This document shows, piece after piece, positions 25,387 through 35,000 of a DNA stretch of 64,000 nucleotides. Below the pieces are notes generated by a model. The model did not search any database, was not told where the DNA came from, and saw nothing but the letters and a program-made list of their open reading frames with translations. The position numbers were made by a program, and so were the translations under genes. This DNA is from Halomarina litorea. GTDB lineage: Archaea > Halobacteriota > Halobacteria > Halobacteriales > Haloarculaceae. Location of the stretch: contig NZ_CP100448.1 of assembly GCF_024227715.1 (NCBI RefSeq), forward strand, positions 2,191,655 to 2,255,654. The letters are read 5' to 3'. How positions within the stretch are numbered: position 1 is the stretch's first letter; every line of letters begins with the position of its first letter.

Positions 25387-25883
25387 TGACCGAACGCGTC
25401 CGCGGGACGGTCTACGACGACGCCGCCTACATGGAAGCCGAGGCGGCGGCTGCTATCACGCCGGGAATGGGCCTCGAGTACGCCGGCGAGACGGCTGTAG
25501 GTAACCGCACCGTCCAGCCCGTGTCGAGCGTCGAACCCACAGGACCGGCGGCCCGCTTCGCCATCGAGCAGCGGATGCCGCCGCGTGGTGCATCGGGAGC
25601 GACCCGCCCCATCGAGCAGGGCTACGATGCCGGCGACAACGTCGAGATGCAGGTGTTCCGCTCGGGTGACACCGTCGAGAACGCACTGCTCGCAGCTGGT
25701 GGCGACCTCACCACCGCCGCTCACGCGACCATCGCCATCGGTGACAAGCTCGCCTTCAACGACGACGGCAGCCTCAAGCTCGCGACGACTGCGGGCGCCG
25801 AGGTGGTCGAGGCAGTCGAGGCGGTCGACAACTCCGGCGCCGCGGCCGGTGAACGTGCGCGGATTGCTGTGGAGGTGCTGTAG
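25386..25883 (+). CDS. Capsid decoration or stabilising protein
   Basis: The 165-residue protein is small, alanine-rich and beta-structured (ITPGMGLEYAGETAVGNRTV, DNVEMQVFRSGDTVENALLA) and sits between protease and major capsid genes as DUF2190-type decoration proteins do. It ends with RARIAVEVL. Assignment is by position and composition. Confidence 0.75.
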   Translation: MTERVRGTVYDDAAYMEAEAAAAITPGMGLEYAGETAVGNRTVQPVSSVEPTGPAARFAIEQRMPPRGASGATRPIEQGYDAGDNVEMQVFRSGDTVENALLAAGGDLTTAAHATIAIGDKLAFNDDGSLKLATTAGAEVVEAVEAVDNSGAAAGERARIAVEVL

Positions 25884-27032
25884 ATGAGCACGAGCATGCA
25901 GGCATACCGGAGCTATCCGGACGACTTTGTCAAGGGACAGTCGCCGCTTCACCGCCAGGCGCTCTTCGCGAGCGACAAAGAGGCCCGGAAGGAAGCGCGC
26001 ATCAAGATCGCGAAGGCTAGCGGTATCGGTCAGAGCAACTGGAACACGCTGACCGCCTCGGTCACTGACCAGGTGCCCGACCGACGGCGGACGCTGACGG
26101 CCGCCCAGCAGCTCGACTTCGAGGAGTGGGAGGATCGTGACCCGAACGTCATCCCCGAACCCCAGAAGACACTAACTGCCGTCGACGACCTCGTCGCGGC
26201 GGGCTTCACGCGTGACACCTCGCTCGCGCGCCTCGTCTCGGTCTGGCAGGCGAAGACCGACTTCGACGACGTCGCGGAGACGAGCATGGACGGCCGTGCT
26301 CGCTCGACCGAGGACAGCATCATCAAGCAACTCTTCGGCGTCCCGCTGCCGATCATCCATGTCGACTACGAGATGTCGGCGCGGCTGCAGCAGAACTCCG
26401 CTAATTTCGGCGAGAACCTCCCCAACGAGAACGCGTCGGCGGCGGCCCTCGAGGTCCGGCAAGCAGTCGAAGAGCAGCTGTTCAACGGCTGGGGCTCGAC
26501 CATCACGACTCAGGACGGCTCGTTCAAGGTCTACGGCTACCGGACAGCGCCCAATCGCATCAACGACACCGCGACCGGATTCGGCGGCGGGGACTGGGGC
26601 ACCGCGACCAACATCCAGCCGACGATCGATGGACTCCTGGAGGCGATGGAACAGCAGGGGTCGAACAACAACGAGGGGTACATGCCGAACGAACTCGGCG
26701 CATGGCTCTACGTCCCGACGGCGAAGTGGGGCCGCCTCGCCCGGACCGAGGACCAGCGCGGGGACGGCAACATGTCGATTCTGCAGCGGCTCAACCGCGA
26801 CTACCCCTACCTCGACGTCCGGCACGCCGGCAGCCTGCCGAGCGACGAGCTCGTGATGGTCGCGAAGTCGCGTGACGTCGTCGATCTCGCCGACGCGGCC
26901 GGCCTCACGACCATGGCGTGGGACATCGAGGGCGGCATGGCCGAGCGCTTCAAGGTGTTCGAGTGCCGCGTCCCGCGGATCAAGCAGCCCTTCTCGGGGA
27001 AGAGCGGCATCGTCCACGCGACGGGGGTCTGA
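25884..27032 (+). CDS. Major capsid protein (HK97 fold, DUF2184-like)
   Basis: The 382-residue protein starts one base after the decoration stop. It has a long N-terminal arm, LPIIHVDYEMSARLQQNSAN, LEVRQAVEEQLFNGWGSTIT and near the end LTTMAWDIEGGMAERFKVFE with VPRIKQPFSGKSGIVHATGV. These blocks fit the DUF2184 capsid family, the usual partner of DUF2213, DUF2190 and DUF1073 proteins. It should be the most abundant virion protein. Confidence 0.9.
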   Translation: MSTSMQAYRSYPDDFVKGQSPLHRQALFASDKEARKEARIKIAKASGIGQSNWNTLTASVTDQVPDRRRTLTAAQQLDFEEWEDRDPNVIPEPQKTLTAVDDLVAAGFTRDTSLARLVSVWQAKTDFDDVAETSMDGRARSTEDSIIKQLFGVPLPIIHVDYEMSARLQQNSANFGENLPNENASAAALEVRQAVEEQLFNGWGSTITTQDGSFKVYGYRTAPNRINDTATGFGGGDWGTATNIQPTIDGLLEAMEQQGSNNNEGYMPNELGAWLYVPTAKWGRLARTEDQRGDGNMSILQRLNRDYPYLDVRHAGSLPSDELVMVAKSRDVVDLADAAGLTTMAWDIEGGMAERFKVFECRVPRIKQPFSGKSGIVHATGV

Positions 27033-27037
27033 TTCGG

Positions 27038-27232
27038 ATGACGCGAACCACAGTCTACTCCGGAACTCCGTGGGACCACGACGGCGATGCCAAGGAGGTC
27101 TACGATGCGTTCCACAACCACGACGCCCGCAGCGCAGTCATCATCAAGACCTCGCAGGGGCAGGAGATCCACATCCCCGAAGACGAGGCCATCGACATCT
27201 ACATCGACGGCGAGGAGGTCGAAGATGCCTGA
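27038..27232 (+). CDS. Small acidic head protein, 64 residues
   Basis: The protein MTRTTVYSGTPWDHDGDAKE follows the capsid gene by five bases. Its end (IHIPEDEAIDIYIDGEEVED) is acidic and beta-like. It overlaps the next gene by eight bases. A structural or accessory head role is inferred from position only. Confidence 0.6.
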   Translation: MTRTTVYSGTPWDHDGDAKEVYDAFHNHDARSAVIIKTSQGQEIHIPEDEAIDIYIDGEEVEDA

Positions 27233-27581
27233 GCAGTACCGGGTCACCGCCCCGAACTACGGCGCCCCAGGCAACCGTCGCGAACAGGGTGAGGTATTCG
27301 AGCCGACTGAGGCCGAAATCAGCGCCTTTCGCGACAAGCTCGAACCCGTCGAGGACGAGAGCGACGACGGTGGCGAAGCCTCGGACCAAGCTGGAGAAGA
27401 GGACGACGCCAGCGCCCCGTTCGACCCGTCGGACATGACGATCGACGAGTTCGAGGGCGAACTGGACGGCGGCGACTACGGCGAGGACGAACTCGCTGCA
27501 CTCGCCGTCGCCGAGCGCGAGGGCAAGCACCGTGATGGCGCGATAAACGCCATCGAGGCCGCCCGCGAGGACGAGGAGTAA
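27225..27581 (+). CDS. Acidic head-region protein, 118 residues
   Basis: The protein MPEQYRVTAPNYGAPGNRRE is followed by a very acidic low-complexity middle (EDESDDGGEASDQAGEEDD) and a helical end. N-terminal YRVTAPNYGAPGNRREQGEV resembles small head-tail interface proteins that start with a beta hairpin. Function is not established. Confidence 0.6.
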   Translation: MPEQYRVTAPNYGAPGNRREQGEVFEPTEAEISAFRDKLEPVEDESDDGGEASDQAGEEDDASAPFDPSDMTIDEFEGELDGGDYGEDELAALAVAEREGKHRDGAINAIEAAREDEE

Positions 27582-27587
27582 CCACCC

Positions 27588-27962
27588 ATGTCGATCACCG
27601 TCAGCGAGAGCGACATCCGCGGCGCGCTGCGAGCGGACTCGTCTGAGTACCCCGATAGCTCGTTGGCGTTTGAGAAGTCGCTCGCCGAGTCGGTGGTCAA
27701 CGACGACCTCGCCCCGCACGCCGCCCCAGGAGATGCCGACCGCCTCGAACTTGTCGGGGCGCTGCTCGCAGCGGCGTACGTCGAGGGCGACGGTGACGTC
27801 ACCCAACTCCGGCAGGGCAATCGGGCGATTAGCTTCGACACGGACGATGCGCTGTCACTCTGGCGGAAGGCGACACAACTCGACCCGACCGGGCAGCTCT
27901 CGAAACTCGAGAAGCCCGTCGCGCGGATCGACGTCCCGGATGGTCGGGGCATGGATGGCTAA
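27588..27962 (+). CDS. Head-tail connector (adaptor) protein
   Basis: The 124-residue helical protein (MSITVSESDIRGALRADSSE) lies where gp6- or gp15-like adaptors are found, directly after the capsid block. Its two helix pairs around LELVGALLAAAYVEGDGDVT fit the adaptor fold. The call is positional. Confidence 0.6.
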   Translation: MSITVSESDIRGALRADSSEYPDSSLAFEKSLAESVVNDDLAPHAAPGDADRLELVGALLAAAYVEGDGDVTQLRQGNRAISFDTDDALSLWRKATQLDPTGQLSKLEKPVARIDVPDGRGMDG

Positions 27963-27964
27963 TC

Positions 27965-28297
27965 GTGGGGGCGAGTATCTCCGGGGTTGGGAGCCTCGTC
28001 ACGACGCTCGACACCATCGACGAGCGGTGGACGAGCGACGTCACGTACGTCGTTTCGGCGAATCAGAACTATGCCATCCATGTTGAGTACGGCACCTCGA
28101 AGATGGCGGCCCAGCCATACCTCCGGCCGGCCGCCGAGCGGACGAACCGTAGGCTCGACCAGATCGGCGCGGAGACCGACAGTGTCGAAGAGTTCGTCCG
28201 ACTTGCCGCCCAGGAGGTCGAGCGAATCGCGAAAGAGATCGTGCCCGTGGATACGGGTGCACTCCGCGCATCGATCAAGTACGAGAGGGTCTCATGA
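27965..28297 (+). CDS. HK97 gp10-like neck protein with permuted motif order
   Basis: A GTG start gives 110 residues. The block YAIHVEYGTSKMAAQPYLRP (about 36-55) is the C-terminal signature of HK97 gp10 proteins, and VPVDTGALRASI (about 93-104) is their N-terminal signature. Here the order is reversed relative to the usual arrangement, so the protein looks circularly permuted. It overlaps the next gene by four bases. It would sit at the head-tail junction. Confidence 0.72.
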   Translation: MGASISGVGSLVTTLDTIDERWTSDVTYVVSANQNYAIHVEYGTSKMAAQPYLRPAAERTNRRLDQIGAETDSVEEFVRLAAQEVERIAKEIVPVDTGALRASIKYERVS

Positions 28298-28704
28298 CGC
28301 GCACCAGAATCGGGCGGCAGATTTCCCGGCACGATCAGCGGTTCGTCGACTACTTCGAGACGGCGCTGACTGTTCGGAACTACGTTGAGGGCTCAGGGAC
28401 CGCCGTCGGCGATGACGCCCACGGCGACACCGGCAAGACACTCGGCGAGACTGTCGAGACGACCGGGCAGGTGGAGCAACCACAGGACCCCGTCGAGACG
28501 TCGACCGTCAATGGCGAGTCGGTGCTTATCGACGCTGAGATTCTGCTCCCGGATGACGTCAGCGTCTACGATGGCACCGACGCTCACCCCTACCCCTCGG
28601 AAATCGAGACGCCCTCGGAGGTCGTCTACCACGTCGTACACGTTTACGACGAGCAGAACGGCAGACTCCGCGTCTACGCCATCGACTCGGAGGAGGGTGC
28701 CTGA
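28294..28704 (+). CDS. Head-tail interface protein of unknown class, 136 residues
   Basis: The protein MTRTRIGRQISRHDQRFVDY has a disordered Thr/Gly middle (GDTGKTLGETVETTGQVEQP) and a beta-rich end (SVLIDAEILLPDDVSVYDGT, VVYHVVHVYDEQNGRLRVYA). Small beta-barrel head-closure proteins have this layout. The call is positional. Confidence 0.6.
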   Translation: MTRTRIGRQISRHDQRFVDYFETALTVRNYVEGSGTAVGDDAHGDTGKTLGETVETTGQVEQPQDPVETSTVNGESVLIDAEILLPDDVSVYDGTDAHPYPSEIETPSEVVYHVVHVYDEQNGRLRVYAIDSEEGA

Positions 28705-28705
28705 C

Positions 28706-29194
28706 ATGCCCGATCCGAACGTCGTGCTGCGAGACGTCCTCAGATCGAACTGGGACGCCAGCGCGACGTCGGTCGCGAACGCGCCCGTGTTCCACACCGG
28801 CTGGTATGACCGCGACGGCGACATGCCGTGCATCACGATCACCAACATGGATGAAGGCCCCTATCGCGGCGGTGTGACGGGCCTGACTGGCCTCGACGGC
28901 GAGACCGGGAAGGGCCGCCAGCGACTCTCGGGGTTCGCCCTCGTCAACTGCGTTGCGGGGACCCGCGACGACTGCGAGGGCATCGGCACGAGCGGCAACG
29001 ATGTAAACCCGAAGATCGTCCGCAACGACCTCTTCGAGCAGGCAAGTCAAATCCTACTCGACGAGTCGCCCGTCGAGTTCCGCTCGTTGGCGCCCGGAGA
29101 CAGCCGAGACATCGTCGACACCGACGACGGTCCGGCGGTCTTCCGAACCGAGTTGCGGGCAGTCTGGTTGCGCGACCGGACCCCGACCGCGTAG
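28706..29194 (+). CDS. Probable tail-terminator protein
   Basis: The 162-residue protein starts MPDPNVVLRDVLRSNWDASA and has alternating strands (PCITITNMDEGPY, FALVNCVAGTRDDCE, VFRTELRAVWLRD). It lies last in the connector block before the tail genes, the normal place of a terminator protein. No diagnostic motif was seen. Confidence 0.6.
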   Translation: MPDPNVVLRDVLRSNWDASATSVANAPVFHTGWYDRDGDMPCITITNMDEGPYRGGVTGLTGLDGETGKGRQRLSGFALVNCVAGTRDDCEGIGTSGNDVNPKIVRNDLFEQASQILLDESPVEFRSLAPGDSRDIVDTDDGPAVFRTELRAVWLRDRTPTA

Positions 29195-29298
29195 CATCGC
29201 CATCCGACCGACAGCCCCGGTATCGATCCGCTGGGGTTGACTCTTGTTCCCGCGTTCGCCGATCGTCCGGCGTGCGCTTCGCAGACTGAGAACACCTG
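29195..29298. promoter_or_regulatory. Intergenic hairpins between connector and tail modules
   Basis: This 104-base gap is the largest inside the structural operon. It can form CAGCCCC/GGGGTTG around 29208-29238 and CGCCG-ATCGTC-CGGCG around 29258-29273. These could be an attenuator or a processing site separating head and tail transcripts. No TATA box stands out. Confidence 0.4.
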
Positions 29299-29526
29299 AT
29301 GCGACTCACACTACCAACAACTGACGAAGGCCGGTCTCGAACGACGCGCCTCGGCGGCCGCTTCGACGGCGAGCCGTGGAGCGTGCGCGTCCACGCGACC
29401 GGCACGACCGACGAAGTACCGGAGGACCTCGGCGAGTACATCCTTGAGAGCGACCGCTACCCGGGCGTTGAGCGCTACGACGCCCCACCGACCGACGAGG
29501 ACACCCTCGACGAGGAGGACGACTGA
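29299..29526 (+). CDS. Small tail-region protein, 75 residues
   Basis: The protein MRLTLPTTDEGRSRTTRLGG continues with WSVRVHATGTTDEVPEDLGE and an acidic tail. It opens the tail gene block and its stop overlaps the next start by one base. No family was recognised. Confidence 0.55.
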   Translation: MRLTLPTTDEGRSRTTRLGGRFDGEPWSVRVHATGTTDEVPEDLGEYILESDRYPGVERYDAPPTDEDTLDEEDD

Positions 29527-29741
29527 TGACGGAGCAAAAAGAGCTCACGGTGACGGTCACGGCCGACACCGAGGAGGCCATCAGGGACATCGAAGAGCTG
29601 ACTGCGGCGCTCGAGAACCTCGGCGATGCTGCCGAGGAGGCGAACGTCGCGCTCAGTCGACTGCAGCTCGCTCGGGGTGAAGAGCTCGACATCGGTGTCG
29701 AACTCACTGACGAACTCCGCAGTTCGAACCTTCAGAGGTAA
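29526..29741 (+). CDS. Small coiled-coil protein, 71 residues
   Basis: The protein MTEQKELTVTVTADTEEAIR is followed by a strong amphipathic helix (DIEELTAALENLGDAAEEAN). This strand-then-coil pattern resembles the N-terminus of tape-measure proteins, so it may be an assembly factor or a duplicated fragment. It precedes the tail-tube gene by three bases. Confidence 0.55.
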   Translation: MTEQKELTVTVTADTEEAIRDIEELTAALENLGDAAEEANVALSRLQLARGEELDIGVELTDELRSSNLQR

Positions 29742-29744
29742 CAC

Positions 29745-31103
29745 ATGGCACCACTCAACGTTGAAAGCGGCTCGCGTAGGACCGAGTACCACTGGGTCCC
29801 CGAGACCGTCGACGCGACCGGCGACGCACAGACCCCTGCCGACCCCGACTGGAAGCTCTACTCGTCAGTCGTGACGAGTTACGAGGCGGAGTCGGAGGCG
29901 ACCCACGACGAGCGGACCGGCATCGGCAACGTCGACCCGATTGACAAGCAGCGCCAGCAGGAGACGCACGAGTCGACGGTCACGTACGACCTCGAACGCT
30001 TCCCGGTCGACTCCGGTGGCAATGCCATCGACCCACTCGCCTACGGCTGGATGCGAGATGTTGACAACAACCTGCTGGCAACCCACTCGTTCATGGAGAT
30101 CGAGACGCTCGCGTCGGTCATCGCGAGCAACACCGTCCACGCGAAGTACTTCGTTGCTGGACGGGGCAACTCTCACCCGTCGGGGAGCGCGCCATCGGCG
30201 AGTTCGCTCGGGACGCGCATCGTCGACTACGCTCGAGGCGGGCGGCCCTCGGAACCGGCGCTGTCGCTGTCAGCTGGCGATAACGCTGTCGCGCAGGTCG
30301 AACTCCCGTACATGTTCGACAAGCGTCGGAAGTACCAACTCGATCAGCCCTCGGCCACGACGTTCCTCGCACTCAAGTCGACCGACGCGAGCGACACGGG
30401 CGTGTCGGTCACGCTCGAAGGTGTCGATGGGAGCACCCAGGAGGACGTCACGCTCGACGGGAGCGATGGGACGGTCGTCGTCTCTTCGGCCACGCAGTTT
30501 GACACGCTCGGCGCTGTGTGGGTCGACACTGAACTCACCGGCACGCTCGAAGTGTACGTCAACGACGGCGACGACACGACCCCACAGCCCGGCCAGCTGC
30601 TGACGGTCATCCCCGGGAAGAGCGACTACGACGGCATCGAAGGCGACCACGGCGTCCCGCCGCTGGGCGCTGGCTCGCTCGGTGACGGCTCGACGCTCGG
30701 TAACCCGCAGACCGTCCTTGGGACGGACATCCAGTGGTACGGCAGCCCGATCGCCGAGACGATTGTGGAGGCGACGGCGACCGTCACGAACAACATCGAA
30801 GAGGAGTCGACAACGCAGGGCTTCGCGCAGTCAAAGCACGCCGACGGCCGCGACACCACGGTTGAGGCGACGGTGTTCGGCGAGACGCAGTCAGCCGACA
30901 AGTCCGGCGACCACTTCGAAGGTAACGAGGGGGAGATGGTCATCCCGCTCGACGACGGCGATATCGCGTTCCCGCGGGCCTACTGCAGTGCTGGCGGGAG
31001 CGTCACGAAAGAAGAGGGGCAGGCGTTCGCGACCGTCGAGACGACGTTCTCGGCGCTGCAGCAGACCGACGGTAGCGCCCCCATCGACTTCCGACCGGCG
31101 TAA
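29745..31103 (+). CDS. Major tail tube protein with inserted beta domain
   Basis: The 452-residue protein is beta-rich throughout. It starts MAPLNVESGSRRTEYHWVPE and carries a central insertion (VSVTLEGVDGSTQEDVTLDG, LTGTLEVYVNDGDDTTPQPG) that looks like an Ig-like decoration domain. It is followed by the chaperone pair and the tape measure, the canonical order for a tail tube gene. Sheath-specific motifs were not seen, so a non-contractile tail is preferred. Confidence 0.75.
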   Translation: MAPLNVESGSRRTEYHWVPETVDATGDAQTPADPDWKLYSSVVTSYEAESEATHDERTGIGNVDPIDKQRQQETHESTVTYDLERFPVDSGGNAIDPLAYGWMRDVDNNLLATHSFMEIETLASVIASNTVHAKYFVAGRGNSHPSGSAPSASSLGTRIVDYARGGRPSEPALSLSAGDNAVAQVELPYMFDKRRKYQLDQPSATTFLALKSTDASDTGVSVTLEGVDGSTQEDVTLDGSDGTVVVSSATQFDTLGAVWVDTELTGTLEVYVNDGDDTTPQPGQLLTVIPGKSDYDGIEGDHGVPPLGAGSLGDGSTLGNPQTVLGTDIQWYGSPIAETIVEATATVTNNIEEESTTQGFAQSKHADGRDTTVEATVFGETQSADKSGDHFEGNEGEMVIPLDDGDIAFPRAYCSAGGSVTKEEGQAFATVETTFSALQQTDGSAPIDFRPA

Positions 31104-31111
31104 TCTAACCC

Positions 31112-31699
31112 ATGTCCAACAGCGATTTCTCCAACGTACCAGAGAGTACCGATACCGGCGCCAACGTCGAGCGCCAGCAGCGCGACGAGGCCGCTCAGAC
31201 GCCCGACCATATCAACGGGTCGGGGGGCGACAACGACCTCGTCAGCCTCGAACAGACGACCATCCAGCGTGACGAGGACGGCGAAATCATCCCTCGGCGA
31301 GAGTACGTCGAGGAACTCGGCGGTGACGGCATCGCCCGCCCGCTGACCGGCGCGCTTCGAAGCCGCTACATCGAGGGCAAGCTGGAGGCTGGCGAGGACC
31401 TCACCGACCGCGACCTCGCGAACATCTTCGACCGGTGTGTCGTCGCGCCGGACCTCACCACACATCCGCAGTGCCCGAGCGAGGGCGTGACCGAGTCATT
31501 CGTCAGCGACCAGATGACCGGGGCGATGCAGGACGCCTACTTCATCCTCGTCCTGCTGGCGTCCGACGAGGACGCCGTCGTCGAGCGCATCCGTGCGACG
31601 AGTCGGGGCGACCTCCCGCCGGAGGCGATGCAGCTCCTCGAGGCGAACCCCGAGGCAGTGGTGCAGTTCGCCGAGCAGGCTGACGAAGATGAGTCGTAA
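31112..31699 (+). CDS. Tail assembly chaperone, first protein
   Basis: The 195-residue acidic protein lies between tail tube and tape measure and has a helical C-terminal half (MQDAYFILVLLASDEDAVVE). It overlaps the next gene, which is in another frame, by 11 bases. The arrangement matches the gpG/gpGT chaperone pair of tailed phages. Confidence 0.68.
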   Translation: MSNSDFSNVPESTDTGANVERQQRDEAAQTPDHINGSGGDNDLVSLEQTTIQRDEDGEIIPRREYVEELGGDGIARPLTGALRSRYIEGKLEAGEDLTDRDLANIFDRCVVAPDLTTHPQCPSEGVTESFVSDQMTGAMQDAYFILVLLASDEDAVVERIRATSRGDLPPEAMQLLEANPEAVVQFAEQADEDES

Positions 31700-31985
31700 G
31701 CCCCGGACGTCACTCGACCAGTTCGACGCCCACGAGCAGGCCTGCTTCGTCGACTACTTCCTGCATCACTGTGGCTACACCTACGACCGCCACGGCATCA
31801 TCGGACAACTCGGCCAGCAGGAAAGAGAGCGGCTGTTCGTCGGCTTCAGCGTCTACTACGAACTCTTCGAAGTCGAGCACTCGGGCGAGTCCGCCAGCGA
31901 GCCCAAACCCGGGCAGGCGATGACGCCCGAAGCAGAGGCGCGCATCGACGATCTGATGGCGCAATCCGGTCCGAACGCGGCCTGA
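31689..31985 (+). CDS. Tail assembly chaperone, second protein
   Basis: The protein of 98 residues from ATG 31689 (MSRKPRTSLDQFDAHEQACF) is helical and overlaps the end of the first chaperone gene. The frame is open for about 96 bases upstream of the ATG, so a frameshifted fusion with the first gene is possible; independent coupled start is equally possible. It precedes the tape measure by 33 bases. Confidence 0.62.
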   Translation: MSRKPRTSLDQFDAHEQACFVDYFLHHCGYTYDRHGIIGQLGQQERERLFVGFSVYYELFEVEHSGESASEPKPGQAMTPEAEARIDDLMAQSGPNAA

Positions 31986-32018
31986 GAGGCCACTCGCGGC
32001 ACACAATGACTTTCTGAC

Positions 32019-35000
32019 ATGGCAATCACAGCAGAGCGCCTCCAGGTAGAGATATCTTCGTCCGGCGCGGGGGAGGTCTCCGGCGCGCTCGCATCGGTGA
32101 AGAGCGCCGCTCTCGACCTCCGAAAGGCCGTCGGGCTGATGGGCGGCGCCGTCGCCGCTGCGTCGGGCGTCCTCGCCGGCGTGGGAGTGAATGCGGCGCG
32201 TAAGTTCCAGGACGCGCTCGTGGAGGTCGAAAAGGTCACCTCCGCCGAGACGGCCGCGCGGATGTCCGAGGAGGTCAAGCGGCTGGCTGGCACCATCCCG
32301 CTGGCCCAATCGGAGATCGCCGACCTCGTCGCACAGGCCGGCCGGTTCGGAGTCGCAGAGGACCAGCTGGTCGGCTTCACGGAGACCGTCGCGAAGATGG
32401 CGACAGCGACCGACCTCGCAGCGACTGAGGCGGGCGAGGCGTTCGCGAAGCTCGCCACGATTACCGACACGCCCATCTCCAAGATAGAGAACCTGGGCTC
32501 AGCGATTAACGCCCTCTCGAATAACTTCGCGACGAGTTCGAGTGAAATCGTCACGTCGATGATGGAGTCGGCATCGTCGTTGTCGACGCTCGGCGCATCG
32601 CAAGTCGAGATTGCGGGCCTCTCGGCGGCACTCAACGAGGTAACGTCCAACGCCTCGAAGGCAGGCCGCGGGCTTCGGCGCATCGCCCAGGAGATGCTCG
32701 ACCCGCGGAAGGTGGCGGACATCTCGCGGGCGTTGGGCGTCTCGGTTGATCAGTTCAAGCAGATGCGGTCGGAGGCACCCGTCGCGACGATCAAACGCCT
32801 CGCCCAGACGATGGCCGGGTCGGGCAAGCAGGCCGACCTGCTCCGCAAGACGCTCACCTCGTTCTCGCGGACGGCACTATCGAATCTGGCGAAGAACCTC
32901 GAGGGCGTCAACAGCGCCGTCGAGCTCTCGGGCAAACAATTCGAGAACGCGACGTCCCTCCAGCGAGAGTTCGAAGCGCAGTCGAAGACGTTCAACAACC
33001 AGGCGCAGCTGCTGGCGAACCAGCTTCGGAATGTCGCCATCACGATTGGTGAGGCGCTGCTCCCTGGGCTGACTGACTTCGTCTCGAAGCTGACATCTGT
33101 CACGAAGGGCGTCAGCCAATGGGTACAGAGCCTCTCGGACGCCCAGATTCGCCTCGGCCTGCTCGCCGGGCAGGTCGGGGGCATCATCACGGCGCTGACT
33201 GCCCTGAACCCGGTCCTCGGGCTCGTCGCCTCGGGCGTCGTCGCCCTAGCCGCGGCGTGGAGATCCGACTTCGGCGGCATCCAGGCGGCGACGCGTGAGG
33301 TGCTGCAGGTAATCCGCTCGGAATTCGCCCCGAGCGTCCGCTATGCGATGGCGCTCGTCCGCGATATCACGTCGACGGTCGCCGGAGCGTTCCGCAGCGA
33401 ACTCAACTCGATGGGCATCACCGCTCGATCGGTCGTCCAGACAATCAAAACGGTGCTCATCGGGGGCATCCGCACACTCGGCGGATCGGTCCGCGGAGCG
33501 CTCACGGTTATCGGCGCTGCCTGGCACGAACATCGGGCGACCGTCGTCGCGACGGTCCGCACGCTCGTCCGAACGGCCCGGTCGGCGCTCGGCCAGCTCG
33601 AGGCGCTGTTCGACCGCTTCGCGCCGAAAATCCAGGCCGTCGCCGACAGGTTCGGTGGGTGGAAGACAGTCCTCCTCGGGCTGGCACCTGTCCTCCTTGG
33701 CCTGCTCGGGCCGGTCGGGACGCTCATCGGCGCGTCCGGGCTGGGCGGCCTCGTATCTGTCGCGACGACGGCGGGTGGCATTTTTGCGACGCTGGCGTCG
33801 ACGCTGGGGTCGGTCGCCCTTACGCTGGGGACGGTCTCCTCGAGCGTGACCAAGACGCTGCTGTCGTTCGGGAAGATGCGGACCATCCTGACGGCACTCG
33901 TCGACAAGGCGCTCCTGTACGGCGTCTACGGCATCCTGAAGTTCAAGGACGCACTTGGCGTCCTGAAGGGCTTCTTGCTCGGCATTCCCGGCATCATCTC
34001 TTCGGTGGTGTCGTCGGTGTCCTCGTTCTCGCTCTCGCTGACATCGATCACGGGTGCGGTCCCTGTCGTGACCGGCGGCATCCGCGCGATTCTCGCCGCC
34101 GTGATGGGCCTGTCGGCCCCGCTCGCTGCGGCCGGCCTCGCCGCGGCCGCGCTGTACGCTGCGTGGAAGAACAACTTCGGCGGCATTCGTGACACCACCC
34201 GGCAGGTCCTCTCGGGAGTCAAGGCGCTGCTCCGTGGGGATACCTCGAAGATGCGGACGCTGGTCGCCAACGGAGTCCAGCGGATGCGAGACGCCTGGGA
34301 CCGCCTGCAGGTGCTCTACGAGCGAGCGAAGGCGATCTTCGAGCACGTCAAGGCGGTCGTGATGGGAGCGATGACGTGGCTGTGGCAGAACGCCATCACC
34401 CCCGTCCTCAACAGTATCGAAAAGCAGTGGAAAACTCACGGGCAGGCGCTCTACTCCGAGATCCTCGAAACCTACCAGGCCATCAAGTCACGCATCACGC
34501 AGTTCGTCGACTTCATCTGGCCGTTCATCGAGGGGTTCCTCGGGGCGACAGAGTCGGCATGGCAGGCGTGGGGCGACGAGATCCTCGTCATCGTCCGGTT
34601 CCTATTCGACACCGTCGGGTCGGTAATAAACACAGCCGTCGACTTCATCCTCACAGTCGTTCGAACAGGGCTCAATATTCTCCAAGGCGACTGGGAAGAG
34701 GCCTGGAATGCCATCGCTGGGTTCCTCGAGCGGACGTTCGGCGGCATCCGGAACTTCGTCGAGAACTGGGTCGGTGGGTTCGTCAGCTGGTTCGACCGCA
34801 CGTTCATCCAGCCAGTCATCCAGTTCTTCGAGGACCTCCACTCCCAGATCATCGGCAACTCCATCGTTCCCGAGATGTTCAACGCTATCTCGTCGTTCGT
34901 AGACGGCTGGATATCGGGCTTCCTTGGGACGATCGGTAGCTTTGGGAGAGACTTGATATCTGACGTATCAGGGTTCCTCGGCGACGTCGTCGGAGCGTTC

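Noticed and set aside
29745-31103. The tail protein as a contractile sheath
   Set aside because: No sheath motifs and no second tube gene were recognised; the tape measure and chaperone order fits a non-contractile tail.
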